From the NCBI RefSeq assembly GCF_964266745.1, contig NZ_CAXWGX010000012.1, positions 496,001-560,000 on the forward strand: DNA of 64,000 bases, in the 5' to 3' direction. Each line of letters begins with the position of its first letter. The first letter of the stretch is position 1. The stretch is from Propionicimonas sp020161015. GTDB lineage: Bacteria; Actinomycetota; Actinomycetes; Propionibacteriales; Propionibacteriaceae. The notes beneath the pieces were generated by a model. The model did not search any database. It was not told where the DNA came from and saw only the letters and a list, made by a program, of their open reading frames with translations. Both the position numbers and the translations under genes were made by a program. Positions 15,632 through 24,467 of this stretch are shown here, in pieces.

Positions 15632-17299
15632 ATGACTGTCGAGCCGACGCTGCGGCGCCACCGTGCTGTGACCCATGTGCTCGTGGCGCTGATCGTGGCT
15701 GCAACTACCACCATGGTGTGGCTTCGGAGGTGGGTGTCCGACGACGGCTTCATCAACTATCGCGTGATCCAGCAGTTGATGGCCGGCCGCGGCCCGATCT
15801 ACAACGTCAACGACCGGGTCGAGGTGGGCACGAGCACACTCTGGATCGGGCTGGTCTGGGCCGGCCAGGCGGCTTTTCCCCGGGCCGAGACCGGTCTCGT
15901 CATGGTTGTGCTCGGATCGGCACTGACCACGCTCGCGCTCGTGCTGCTTGCGGTCGGTGCCGCGGCCCTGAATCGTGGCCGCGGCATACTGCTGCCGGTA
16001 GGTCTGGCGGTGGTGGCGGCCCTGCCGCCCGTCTGGGACTTCGGGACGTCCGGCCTCGAGACCTCCCTCTCCATGGCCTGGCTGGCGGCATGCTTCGCGG
16101 CACTAGCGGTGCGGTCGGTCGGTATGGCGGGGCGCCCCGCGTGGAGGCCGTGGCCGCTGCCCGTGCTGATCGGGCTGGGTCCCTTGGTGCGGCCGGACTT
16201 CGCCCTGATCGCCTTGATACTCGGGATCGCCCTTCTGGTGCAGAGCCGGCGCGGCGTTCGGGGCTGGCTGGCGGCGGCCGGTCTCGCGCTCGCCCTGCCG
16301 ACGGCCTACGAGGTGTTCCGGATGGGCTTCTTCGCGTGTCTGGTTCCGAACACCGCGCTGGCGAAGGCGAACGGTTCCATCGGTCAGGGCTTGGCGTACG
16401 TCCTGGACTTCGTGAACACGTACTGGCTTTGGCTGCCTTTGCTGGCCGGCGCGATCCTGCTGGGTGCGCGAGCGTTCAGCGCGACTGACCCGGGGCGCTC
16501 GGTCTTCGCTGCGATGCCGGTGGCGGCACTGGTCCACGCGGGCTTCGTCGTAAGCGTCGGTGGCGACTTCATGCATGGCCGGTTTCTGCTGCCGGCAGCC
16601 TTCCTGTTCTTCGCCCCGATCGCGCTCGTTCCGTTCGACGGCGTCCGCCGCTGGCTCGCCCCAGTAGTCCTCGTCTGGGCCCTGGCGTGCACAGCCCTGC
16701 TGCGGCCGGCGCTCTGGAACGGAATGATCGCGGACGAGCGGACCTATTACTCTCGCTTCGTGGCCGACGTGCCCGGCGAGATGGTCTCGCTGGAGAACTG
16801 GAGCGACGACATCGGCTTCAAAATGGCCCGTGTGGCCTCCTCGGACCAGGCCGAGGGTCAGAGCTACTACGTGACCATCGGGCAGCCGATCGAGCGCCTC
16901 CCTCGGACCGGGCCAGGTGTGACGATGGTGCTGAACAGCCTTGGTGTGGCTGGCGCGGCTTCCGGCCTGGACGTGGTTGTAAACGACCCCCCGTCACTCG
17001 GTGATGCGGTCGGTTCCCGACTGGTGCTTCCCCCGGATGCCCAGTTCCGAGTCGGCCATGCCTACAAGCCCGAGGTCTGGGCCCTTGCGCGCTTCTCGGC
17101 CAGCGACCGAGCCAACCCTGTCCCCGGTCTCGCTGCCGCGCGGCATGCGCTGGGCTGTCGACCGGTGGCAGAAATGCTGGACGCGATCTCGGCGCCGTTG
17201 ACCGCTGGGCAATTCATGAAGAACATCGCGCTGGCCCCAAGGTTGACCTTCCTGCGCATTCCGGTCGATCCTGACGCGGCTGTGGCCGCGCTCTGTTGA
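15632..17299 (+). CDS. GT-C membrane glycosyltransferase, AftB-like
   Basis: A 555-aa polytopic membrane protein. The N-terminal segment VALIVAATTTMVWL is followed by an extracytoplasmic acidic pair in VSDDGFINYR (D37, D38), then GPIYNVNDRVEVGTSTLW. This layout matches the decaprenyl-phosphate-arabinose-using transferase AftB and relatives. About nine hydrophobic segments follow up to residue ~350, then a soluble C-terminal domain. By family it adds a sugar to cell-envelope polysaccharide on the outer face. Automatic annotation often labels such proteins ZomB. ATG 15632 has GAGGAG upstream. It is an odd member of a catabolic island and shares no operon with its neighbours. Confidence 0.75.
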   Translation: MTVEPTLRRHRAVTHVLVALIVAATTTMVWLRRWVSDDGFINYRVIQQLMAGRGPIYNVNDRVEVGTSTLWIGLVWAGQAAFPRAETGLVMVVLGSALTTLALVLLAVGAAALNRGRGILLPVGLAVVAALPPVWDFGTSGLETSLSMAWLAACFAALAVRSVGMAGRPAWRPWPLPVLIGLGPLVRPDFALIALILGIALLVQSRRGVRGWLAAAGLALALPTAYEVFRMGFFACLVPNTALAKANGSIGQGLAYVLDFVNTYWLWLPLLAGAILLGARAFSATDPGRSVFAAMPVAALVHAGFVVSVGGDFMHGRFLLPAAFLFFAPIALVPFDGVRRWLAPVVLVWALACTALLRPALWNGMIADERTYYSRFVADVPGEMVSLENWSDDIGFKMARVASSDQAEGQSYYVTIGQPIERLPRTGPGVTMVLNSLGVAGAASGLDVVVNDPPSLGDAVGSRLVLPPDAQFRVGHAYKPEVWALARFSASDRANPVPGLAAARHALGCRPVAEMLDAISAPLTAGQFMKNIALAPRLTFLRIPVDPDAAVAALC

Positions 17300-17393
17300 C
17301 GTCCGGCAGCCTTTTGGCGCTCTGGGCCGAACCCTTGACACCCGTTGCTTCAGTCGGTAACTTCGTTCCTTGGAAAAGCGCGTTTTCAAGCAG

Positions 17394-17834
17394 AGTCGCA
17401 CGCGCGTTGCCGATGTCGGCACGCTAGCGCGCGACGTCTGTACCGCCCGCAACCACACTCCGCTCGCAAGGCCGCCCATCTACGGAGGAGACACGTGCCT
17501 GACTTCCGCACCAGCGCGCAAGCAGCCCGGCTGATTCCGGACGAAGCCACGCTGCTCGTCGACGGGTCCGGCGGCGGAGTGAACGATCCCGACTTATTCC
17601 TGCGTGAGGTCGAAGTCGCACGCGCGTTGCCGATGTCGGCACGCTAGCGCGCGACGTCTGTACCGCCCGCAACCACACTCCGCTCGCAAGGCCGCCCATC
17701 TACGGAGGAGACACGTGCCTGACTTCCGCACCAGCGCGCAAGCAGCCCGGCTGATTCCGGACGAAGCCACGCTGCTCGTCGACGGGTCCGGCGGCGGAGT
17801 GAACGATCCCGACTTATTCCTGCGTGAGGTCGAA
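17394..17834. repeat. perfect 220-bp tandem duplication
   Basis: Bases 17394-17613 are repeated without a mismatch at 17614-17833 (identity extends one base further). Each unit contains the upstream region, the ribosome site TACGGAGGAGACAC, the GTG start and the first 40 codons of the CoA-transferase gene. Because 220 is not a multiple of three, the upstream copy runs out of frame and stops at 17647. Perfect identity implies a recent event or an assembly artefact. Confidence 0.95.
17495..17647 (+). pseudogene. duplicated 5' fragment of the CoA-transferase gene
   Basis: GTG 17495 with its own GGAGGAG ribosome site encodes PDFRTSAQAARLIPDEATLL and on to REVE. It then shifts into VARALPMSAR and stops at 17647, 50 codons in total. 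This is the upstream unit of the tandem duplication. It could be translated as a leader peptide ahead of the complete gene, but more likely has no function. Confidence 0.85.
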
Positions 17835-19283
17835 CGGCGGTTCCTTACGGAGGGCGCGCCCCGGGACCTCACGATCGTTCACGTCTCCGGCATGGGTGAT
17901 GCCAAGGGCGGTGGCATCGATCGTCTGGCCCACGAGGGCTTGGTCAAGCGGGTGATTGGCGGGCACTGGGCGTGGAGCCCGCGCATGCAGCGTCTAGCCG
18001 TCGAAGAGCGCATCGAGGCGTACTGCCTCCCCCAAGGCACCCTTTCGCACCTCCTTCGCGCCGTTGCCGGCGGCCGGCCAGGGGTGATCTCCCAAGTCGG
18101 CCTCGGCACCACCGTTGATCCCCGCCAGGAGGGAGGGCGCCTGAACGCCTCGGCGTCCGAGGATCTCGTCGAGGTGATTGAGCTCGCGGGTCAGGAGTGG
18201 CTGTTCACCAAAGCTTTCCCGATCGACGTCGCAGTGATCCGGGGGTCACAAGCCGACGAGCTGGGCAACATCTCGATGGCCGACGAGGGGCTGCTCGCCG
18301 AGACGCTGTCTGCGGCCCAAGCCGCACGCAACAGCGGTGGCATCGTCATCGCGCAAGTGCGCGAACGCGTCGCCGCCATGTCACTTCCGCCCCGGTCGGT
18401 CCGCGTCCCGGGGGTCCTGGTCGACGTGGTGGTGGAGGAGCCAGAGCAGCGGCTTTCCCACGCCACACGTGAGAGTCGGTTGCTCACCGGCCAGGCCATT
18501 GCAGCCGCCTCAGCTGCCGCGCCGATGCCGCTGGGCGTGAGGAAAGTCATCGCTCGCCGCGCCACCGAGGAGCTCTGCGCTGGCGACGTCGTCAACCTGG
18601 GCTTCGGTATGCCGGACGGCGTTGCCAACGTCCTTGCGGAGGAAAGGCTGAGCGACCAGGTCGTGCTCACTGTCGAACAGGGCCATGTCGGCGGGATGCC
18701 GGTCGGCGGCTCGGACTTCGGCATGGCGATCAACCCCTGGGCGACACTGGACGCCGGCCACCAGTTCGACTGGTACGACGGCGGAGGGCTCGACCTCGCC
18801 GTCTTGAGCTTCGCCCAGGTGGACAGCCAGGGAAATGTGAATGTTGGCAGGTTCAACAATCGGATATCCGGCGTCGGCGGATTCATCAACATCTCTCAGG
18901 GTGCCCGTCGCGTCATCTTCGTTGGCACGGCGGCTGTGGGCGCCGACATCTCCGTGGATGGCATGCTCGGCGTCCAGGTGCGCCGCGAGGGCGCACCGAA
19001 GTTCGTGGACGCAGTGGAGCAGATCTCCTTCTCCGGTCGACGGGCCTTGGAGACGCACCAGGAGGTGCTCTACGTCACCGAGCGTGGAGTGTTTCAACTG
19101 GATGATGAGGGTCTGCGCCTGGTCGAGATCGCACCGGGGGTCGATCTCGAGCGTGATCTTCTTCCGATCATTGGCGCGAGGTTCCGTGTGGATGAGGACC
19201 TGCGGATCATGAACTCGGCGTACTTCCATGAGGCGCCGATCGGCTGGCCGTCTCTGCAGACGACCCAGTACCGAACGTGCTGA
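17715..19283 (+). CDS. acyl-CoA:acetate/3-ketoacid CoA-transferase (fused subunits)
   Basis: It transfers CoA between acyl-CoA and a free acid. The 522-aa protein is an alpha-beta fusion like propionate CoA-transferase/YdiF. The N-terminal domain starts ATLLVDGSGGGVN and includes DLTIVHVSGMGDAKGGGIDR. The C-terminal domain begins RKVIARRATEELCAGDVVNLG and carries the catalytic glutamate in LTVEQGHVGG (E321). The start is the GTG of the downstream unit of the 220-bp duplication, preceded by GGAGGAG. It is clearly paralogous to the CoA-transferase at 22874. A LacI regulator follows 52 bp downstream. The acid substrate is unknown. Confidence 0.9.
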   Translation: MPDFRTSAQAARLIPDEATLLVDGSGGGVNDPDLFLREVERRFLTEGAPRDLTIVHVSGMGDAKGGGIDRLAHEGLVKRVIGGHWAWSPRMQRLAVEERIEAYCLPQGTLSHLLRAVAGGRPGVISQVGLGTTVDPRQEGGRLNASASEDLVEVIELAGQEWLFTKAFPIDVAVIRGSQADELGNISMADEGLLAETLSAAQAARNSGGIVIAQVRERVAAMSLPPRSVRVPGVLVDVVVEEPEQRLSHATRESRLLTGQAIAAASAAAPMPLGVRKVIARRATEELCAGDVVNLGFGMPDGVANVLAEERLSDQVVLTVEQGHVGGMPVGGSDFGMAINPWATLDAGHQFDWYDGGGLDLAVLSFAQVDSQGNVNVGRFNNRISGVGGFINISQGARRVIFVGTAAVGADISVDGMLGVQVRREGAPKFVDAVEQISFSGRRALETHQEVLYVTERGVFQLDDEGLRLVEIAPGVDLERDLLPIIGARFRVDEDLRIMNSAYFHEAPIGWPSLQTTQYRTC

Positions 19284-19335
19284 CGGGCACGAGGATGATG
19301 GCCAGGCAGTGGTCGATCCGGCAGGGGGCCGTGGA

Positions 19336-20352
19336 ATGACGCAGGGTAGGGTGAGTCTGCAGGATGTGGCTACCGAAGCGAGTGTCACATCTTCGGTGGT
19401 GTCAAGGGTGCTCAACGGTGACTCGACCGTGCGGGTGCGGCCGGAGACGCGAGCCCGGATCCTGCGGGCCGCGGAGAAGCTCAACTATCGGCCGCACCCT
19501 GGCGCCCGAGCGCTGGCCTCTGCCCAGACCCGCACCGTGACTCTTCTGATCCCCGATCTGACCAACCCCGTGTATGCCCGGATCGCTCGCGGGGCCATGA
19601 AGGTCGCATCGAGAGAGGGCTACGCGGTGCTGATCTCCGAGGACACTGCCACCGAGGCCCTTCCGTACCGGCAGCTCGCCGACCCAGGCCGCACCGACGG
19701 ATTGCTTATCGCGTCTTACCGTCCGGGCCATCCGCTACTGGATCGCGCCGTGATCGGCCCGCTCCCTCATGTGTTCGTCAACCGACTCCATCCCGGGAGC
19801 GGCCGCAACGTCACGGTCGACTTCGAGGCAGCAGGGCGGGAGGCGCTGCTTCGCCTCGCGGAGGCCGGCCACCGCCATGTCGCACACATCGCCGGCCCGG
19901 CGGAGCTGCCCAACTCCGCGCTGCAAGCGCGCGCCTTCGCGCAGGCGGGAGTGCAGGCGGGAGTGTCAGTGGAGCTGATTCCCACGTCGTTGAGCGAGGA
20001 GGGCGGCGCCGTCGCGACCCGGGCGCTCGTCGAAGCCGAATCGACGGTCACCGCGATCTACGTGGGCAACTACTTCCAAGCACTGGGGGTCCTCGACGCC
20101 CTGGAGCGGGCGCAGTGGAAGGTGCCCGATCGGGTCTCGGTGATCTCGTTCGACGACGACCGGACCGCGAGCTTCTTGCGCCCGCCGCTCAGCACGATCG
20201 CGATGGCTCACGACGAGCAGGGCGAACAGGCGATGGTGGCGCTCCTCCATCAGATCCGAGGTGGCGCGTCGCAGGACGTGCTGGTGCCGACCCCACCGCG
20301 GTTCATCGACCGAGGCTCGGTCGGCCCTCCTCGATCGGCCGAGTCCAAGTGA
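19336..20352 (+). CDS. LacI family transcriptional regulator
   Basis: A 338-aa repressor. The N-terminal helix-turn-helix and hinge helix read VSLQDVATEASVTSSVVSRV and RPHPGARALASAQT. The periplasmic-binding-protein-like effector domain follows, from VTLLIPDLTNPVYARIARG to VSVISFDDDRTASFLRPPL. ATG 19336 begins the DNA-binding domain; the frame is open upstream but without family sequence. It lies on the same strand after the first CoA-transferase and converges with the IclR gene downstream. The ligand is likely a sugar or sugar acid. Its operator is not obvious. Confidence 0.9.
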   Translation: MTQGRVSLQDVATEASVTSSVVSRVLNGDSTVRVRPETRARILRAAEKLNYRPHPGARALASAQTRTVTLLIPDLTNPVYARIARGAMKVASREGYAVLISEDTATEALPYRQLADPGRTDGLLIASYRPGHPLLDRAVIGPLPHVFVNRLHPGSGRNVTVDFEAAGREALLRLAEAGHRHVAHIAGPAELPNSALQARAFAQAGVQAGVSVELIPTSLSEEGGAVATRALVEAESTVTAIYVGNYFQALGVLDALERAQWKVPDRVSVISFDDDRTASFLRPPLSTIAMAHDEQGEQAMVALLHQIRGGASQDVLVPTPPRFIDRGSVGPPRSAESK

Positions 20353-20392
20353 GCGGGGTTGCGCACGGAGCATCGAGTCAGCGGCAAGGTCC

Positions 20393-21208
20393 CTATTTGG
20401 CCTTCGCGCGCAGCGTCGCCGGCCGCACGCCCAACTCCAGCTGGATACGGTTGCCCGTCTGGAGCAGAGGTGGCAGGTGCGCACCGACCGTCTCTTCGTT
20501 CAGGCGGCCTGCCGGCCCAGCGAGGGCAAGGGCTGCGACGACGTGACCGGTGAAGTCGCGGATGGGTATGGCGATCGAGCACAATCCGACCTCGCGCTCC
20601 TCCCAACACGTCGCGAAGCCGCTCGCCTTGACCTTGGCGAGATCGGTCCTGATGCGGTTCGGCTGCGTGATGGTCGTGGGAGTCCAGCGCGGAAGCGCCT
20701 TGCTGATGATCCGGTCCACCATCTCCTGGTCGTCGGAGAACGCGAGCAGGATCTTGCCCGAAGCCGTGGCGTGCAAGGCGGACCGGCGACCCGACGTCGC
20801 CACCATCCGAACGGTCTGCGGGGCGTCGGCGGACGCCACATACAGCAGTTCGTCCTCACTGAGAATGCTGAGCAGCACCGATTCGCCGGTGTGGGCCGCC
20901 AGCCATGCCAGGTGTGGCGCCGAGGCGCGTTCGAGCCTGAGGCCATGGACGACCGAACTGCCCAGCTCGTAGAGCGCCCAGCCGAGGCGGTACTGCGACG
21001 TCACGGCGTCCTGGGTCACGAAACGCCGATCGGCCAGGGTGGCCAGAAGGTGATGCACTGCGGCCTTGCTAAGGCCCGTCTGGCGGGCGATCTCGCTGAC
21101 GCCCGCCTGGCCGTCGAGCGCGTTGATCGCGTCGAGAACATCCATCGCGTGCTCGACCGCACGAACGCGCCGTGGAGCCGGCGGGGAGTCCGCCTCGTCT
21201 GCAGTCAT
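20393..21208 (-). CDS. IclR family transcriptional regulator
   Basis: A 271-aa regulator with winged-helix residues 17-80 (VEHAMDVLDAINALDGQAGV, then SEIARQTGLSKAAVHHLLATL). The IclR effector domain includes RRSALHATASGKILLAFS and VGLCSIAIPIRDFTGHVVAAL. It is divergent from the aldehyde dehydrogenase operon across 145 bp, so it most likely controls that operon and itself. Effectors in this family are usually small organic acids, which fits an operon of aldehyde oxidation and CoA transfer. The final residues are basic. Confidence 0.88.
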   Translation of the reverse strand: MTADEADSPPAPRRVRAVEHAMDVLDAINALDGQAGVSEIARQTGLSKAAVHHLLATLADRRFVTQDAVTSQYRLGWALYELGSSVVHGLRLERASAPHLAWLAAHTGESVLLSILSEDELLYVASADAPQTVRMVATSGRRSALHATASGKILLAFSDDQEMVDRIISKALPRWTPTTITQPNRIRTDLAKVKASGFATCWEEREVGLCSIAIPIRDFTGHVVAALALAGPAGRLNEETVGAHLPPLLQTGNRIQLELGVRPATLRAKAK

Positions 21209-21353
21209 GTGACCTCCGTTCCTTGATCCTCAATGCGTGGCTCACGCTGGAATCTGCCCGTGAGCGTTTGCGACCTGCAAATATCGTTATACAGCTACAA
21301 ACACTGCCGCGTAGCCTACTCGGCATACCTCATCGTTCAAAGGAGCCCGAGAA
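21209..21353. promoter_or_regulatory. divergent promoter region with TTTGC-N5-GCAAA inverted repeat
   Basis: The region between the IclR and aldehyde dehydrogenase genes is AT-richer than its surroundings (GCAAATATCGTTATACAGC). It contains the inverted repeat TTTGC-GACCT-GCAAA at 21267-21281, a plausible IclR operator. AAAGGAG at 21339 is the ribosome site of the dehydrogenase. Operator function is inferred. Confidence 0.45.
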
Positions 21354-22865
21354 ATGGCTGAGGCCGCCGGTATGACCACCTCCGTTCGTCGTCTCAATCA
21401 CTACATCGACGGTCGCTGGGTCGTCGGTGAGGGTGACACCGTCTTCTCCCGCACTGCGCCCGCGAATGGCCAGCTCGTTGCCGAGGTCCCGTGCGCCACG
21501 CCCAAGGAGGTGGACAATGCCGTGGCAGCTGCCCGCCGCCAGTTCGAGGTCGGCGCCTGGCCCCGCATGACGGGCTTCGAGCGAGCGGCGGTGCTGACCC
21601 GCGTCGCCGACCTCATCGACGCCAACGCGGCCGAGTTGGCGCGGCTCGACTCGGAGGAGGGCGGCAAGCCGCTGCGCCTCACCGAGGGAGACATCGCCGG
21701 CGCGGCGACGCTCACCCGGTACGCAGCCGGATTGGCCACCCAGACGCATGGGATGACCTACACCACCAACGGCCCGGATTTCACGGGCCTGGTCCTGCGG
21801 GAGCCGTCGGGAGTCGTCGGGCTGATCACGCCGTGGAACTTCCCCGCACTGATCCTTTGTCAGAAGTTGCCGTTCGCGCTGGCCGCGGGCTGCACGGTGG
21901 TGGTGAAGCCGTCCGAGTTCACGAGCAGCACCACCGAGGCCATCGTCAAGCTCTACGAGGAGGCTGGGCTGCCCGCCGGCACGCTCAACCTCACGCTCGG
22001 TACGGGACCGACTGGGCAGGCCATCACCGAGCACATGGACGTGGACGTGGTCTCCTTCACCGGGTCCACTGCGACCGGTCGGCACGTCATCGACGCCGGC
22101 AAAGGCAATCTGAAGAAGCTGTCCCTCGAGCTCGGCGGCAAGGCTGCCAACATCGTGTTCGCCGACGCCGACCTAGAGGACGCGATCGAGGGCGTGTTGT
22201 TCGGCGGGTTCTTCAACAACGGCGAGTGCTGCGTCGCGCAGTCCCGCCTCCTCATCCAGGACAGCGTGGCTGACGAGTTCCTCGTCGAACTCGCTCGGCG
22301 GACCCGGCAGCTCACCGTTGGCGATCCCCTCGACCGCGCGACCGACGTCGGCGCCCTCATCCACGAGGGCCACCTCAACGCGGTCCTCGGTCACGTCGAG
22401 AAGGGTCGGAGCCAGGGCGCCGTCCTGGTCGCGGGCGGCGAGCGGCTCCGCACCGGACAGCTGGCCTCCGGCCAGTTCATTTCGCCCACGATCCTTGACC
22501 GTGTCGCGCCCGACATGACCGCCTTTGGTCACGAGATCTTCGGGCCGGTCCTGACCGCCACGCGGTTCTCCGACGAGAATGACGCAATCCGGCTGGCAAA
22601 CGCCGTGGAGTACGGCCTGTCCAACAGCATCTGGTCGAAGAACATCGACAAGGTGCTGGTGTCAGCCAAGGCACTGAAGAGCGGCACGATTTACGTCAAC
22701 ACCACCATCGACGCTCCTCCTCAGATGCCGTTCGGTGCCTACAAGGCCAGTGGCGTTGGACGCGAGATGGGCCTGGCCGGCTTCGAGGAGTTCACTGAGC
22801 TCAAGTCGGTCAACATCCGCACCGGGAAGCGGGCCGGCACCTTCGCGTTCTCGCCCGAAGTCTGA
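21354..22865 (+). CDS. NAD(P)-dependent aldehyde dehydrogenase
   Basis: It oxidises an aldehyde to the acid. The 503-aa protein has the full family set: VGLITPWNFPALILCQKLPF (cofactor fold), SFTGSTATGRHV, the general-base glutamate in LELGGKAANIVF, and the nucleophile in NNGECCVAQSR (C293, with C292 beside it). The C-terminal motif EIFGPVLTATRF follows. It leads an operon with a CoA-transferase (8-nt gap) and enoyl-CoA hydratase, so the acid product may be loaded onto CoA. The GMC alcohol oxidoreductase at the end of the same operon could supply the aldehyde. Acetaldehyde from the DeoC module is another possible substrate. Confidence 0.92.
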   Translation: MAEAAGMTTSVRRLNHYIDGRWVVGEGDTVFSRTAPANGQLVAEVPCATPKEVDNAVAAARRQFEVGAWPRMTGFERAAVLTRVADLIDANAAELARLDSEEGGKPLRLTEGDIAGAATLTRYAAGLATQTHGMTYTTNGPDFTGLVLREPSGVVGLITPWNFPALILCQKLPFALAAGCTVVVKPSEFTSSTTEAIVKLYEEAGLPAGTLNLTLGTGPTGQAITEHMDVDVVSFTGSTATGRHVIDAGKGNLKKLSLELGGKAANIVFADADLEDAIEGVLFGGFFNNGECCVAQSRLLIQDSVADEFLVELARRTRQLTVGDPLDRATDVGALIHEGHLNAVLGHVEKGRSQGAVLVAGGERLRTGQLASGQFISPTILDRVAPDMTAFGHEIFGPVLTATRFSDENDAIRLANAVEYGLSNSIWSKNIDKVLVSAKALKSGTIYVNTTIDAPPQMPFGAYKASGVGREMGLAGFEEFTELKSVNIRTGKRAGTFAFSPEV

Positions 22866-22873
22866 CCGTCCTC

Positions 22874-24466
22874 ATGGCCAGTGAGACTGTGAAGACCCTG
22901 GACGCGGCAGAGGCCGCGAAGCTGGTCCGCGACGGCGATACCGTCCTGGTCGACGGGTCAGGCGGTGGCGTCAACGAGCCGGGCGCGATCCTCGCCGCCC
23001 TTGAGGCGCGGTTCCTTTCTGAGGGCCATCCCCGCGACCTGACCCTGATCCACGTCTCGGGCATGGGAGATGGCCACGGAGGCGGCATTGACCGCTTTTC
23101 CCACGCCGGGATGGTCCGCCGGGTTATCGGCGGGCATTGGGGCTGGACCGATCGCATGCAGAAACTGGCGGTCGACGAGAGGATTGAGGCCTACTGCCTG
23201 CCCCAGGGCACCCTCTCCCACCTGCTCCGAGATATTGCGGCCGGACGGCCCGGACACCTCTCGGCCGTCGGCCTCGGCACTTTCGTCGACCCCCGGCTTG
23301 AGGGCGGCAAGCTCAACGCCTCGGCGATCGATGACCTTGTCGAGGTGCTCACCCTCGGCGGCGAGGACTACCTGTTCACCCGGAGCTTCCCGATCGACGT
23401 CGCGATCATCCGCGGGACCCGGGCCGATGCCCGCGGAAACACGACCATGGACGGCGAGGGTCTTCTCGCCGAGACATTGTCGGCGGCCCAGGCGGCGAAG
23501 AACAGCGGCGGAGTCGTGCTGCTGCAGGTGCGGGAGGCTGTCGGGGCTGGTGAGCTCGATCCCAGGGACGTGAAGGTTCCCGGTGTGCTTGTTGACGCCG
23601 TTGTTGTCGATCCCGATCAGCGTCTGTCCTTCGCGACCCTGGACGACCCGGTGCTCACCGGCGCTCAACGCGAGGACCATACTGCCCTCCAGGCGATGCC
23701 TATGTCGTTGCGTAAGGTGATCGCTCGCCGGGCGGCGATGGAAGTCCACGGCGACGACGTGATCAACCTCGGCTTCGGGATGCCTGACGGGGTCGCCGCT
23801 GTCCTTGCCGAGGAGGGTCGTGCGGATGAGGTCACGTTCACGGTCGAACAGGGCCACGTCGGCGGCGTCCCCGCCGGAGGCAGCAACTTCGGCCTCTGCG
23901 TGAACCCTGAAGCAAGCCTCGACGCCGGTCACCAGTTCGACTGGTATGACGGCGGGGGGCTGGACGTGACCGTGCTCAGCTTCGCCGAGATCGACTCGCG
24001 GGGCGACGTCAACGTAAGCAAGTTCGGCGGACGCATCCCTGGCATCGGCGGTTTCGTCAACATCTCCCAGGGGGCCAAACAGATCGTGTTCGTCGGCACA
24101 TTCGCCGCCGGAGGCGCCGTCTCCCTCGGTGCCACGCAGTCCACAGACGGTGAAGCGCCCGGCCCCGGGATCCGGGTCGATTCCGCAGGTAAGGCGAAGC
24201 TCGTCCCCGGCGTTCAGCAGGTCAGCTTCTCCGCCCGCCAGGCGTTGAAGAACGGGAAGCCGGTCACCTACGTCACCGAGCGGGCCGTGTTCCGGCTCAC
24301 CGCCGACGGCCCGGAACTGATTGAGATCGCCCCCGGGCTCGATCTTGAGACCGATGTTCTCGCCCAGATGGGGTTTCGCCCGAAGATCAGCCCCGAGCTC
24401 ACCTTGATGCCCCGCGCGATCTTCCGCGACGAGCCCATGCACCTGACCCTGAAGGAGAAGTCCTGA
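22874..24466 (+). CDS. acyl-CoA:acetate/3-ketoacid CoA-transferase (fused subunits), second paralogue
   Basis: This 530-aa alpha-beta fusion CoA-transferase is closely similar along its whole length to the one at 17715. Both share LVDGSGGGVN, HVSGMGD, RIEAYCLPQGTLSHLLR and TVEQGHVGG (catalytic glutamate E325 here). It carries an extra segment (about 417-435, ATQSTDGEAPGPGIRVDSA) near the C-terminal domain. The start ATG is 8 nt after the aldehyde dehydrogenase stop, and enoyl-CoA hydratase begins 1 nt after its end. This tight packing shows a single operon. It probably activates the acid produced by the dehydrogenase. Confidence 0.9.
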   Translation: MASETVKTLDAAEAAKLVRDGDTVLVDGSGGGVNEPGAILAALEARFLSEGHPRDLTLIHVSGMGDGHGGGIDRFSHAGMVRRVIGGHWGWTDRMQKLAVDERIEAYCLPQGTLSHLLRDIAAGRPGHLSAVGLGTFVDPRLEGGKLNASAIDDLVEVLTLGGEDYLFTRSFPIDVAIIRGTRADARGNTTMDGEGLLAETLSAAQAAKNSGGVVLLQVREAVGAGELDPRDVKVPGVLVDAVVVDPDQRLSFATLDDPVLTGAQREDHTALQAMPMSLRKVIARRAAMEVHGDDVINLGFGMPDGVAAVLAEEGRADEVTFTVEQGHVGGVPAGGSNFGLCVNPEASLDAGHQFDWYDGGGLDVTVLSFAEIDSRGDVNVSKFGGRIPGIGGFVNISQGAKQIVFVGTFAAGGAVSLGATQSTDGEAPGPGIRVDSAGKAKLVPGVQQVSFSARQALKNGKPVTYVTERAVFRLTADGPELIEIAPGLDLETDVLAQMGFRPKISPELTLMPRAIFRDEPMHLTLKEKS

Positions 24467-24467
24467 C

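Noticed and set aside
17394..17834. Insertion-sequence target duplication
   Set aside because: No transposase or inverted repeats lie between the copies. It is a direct head-to-tail duplication.
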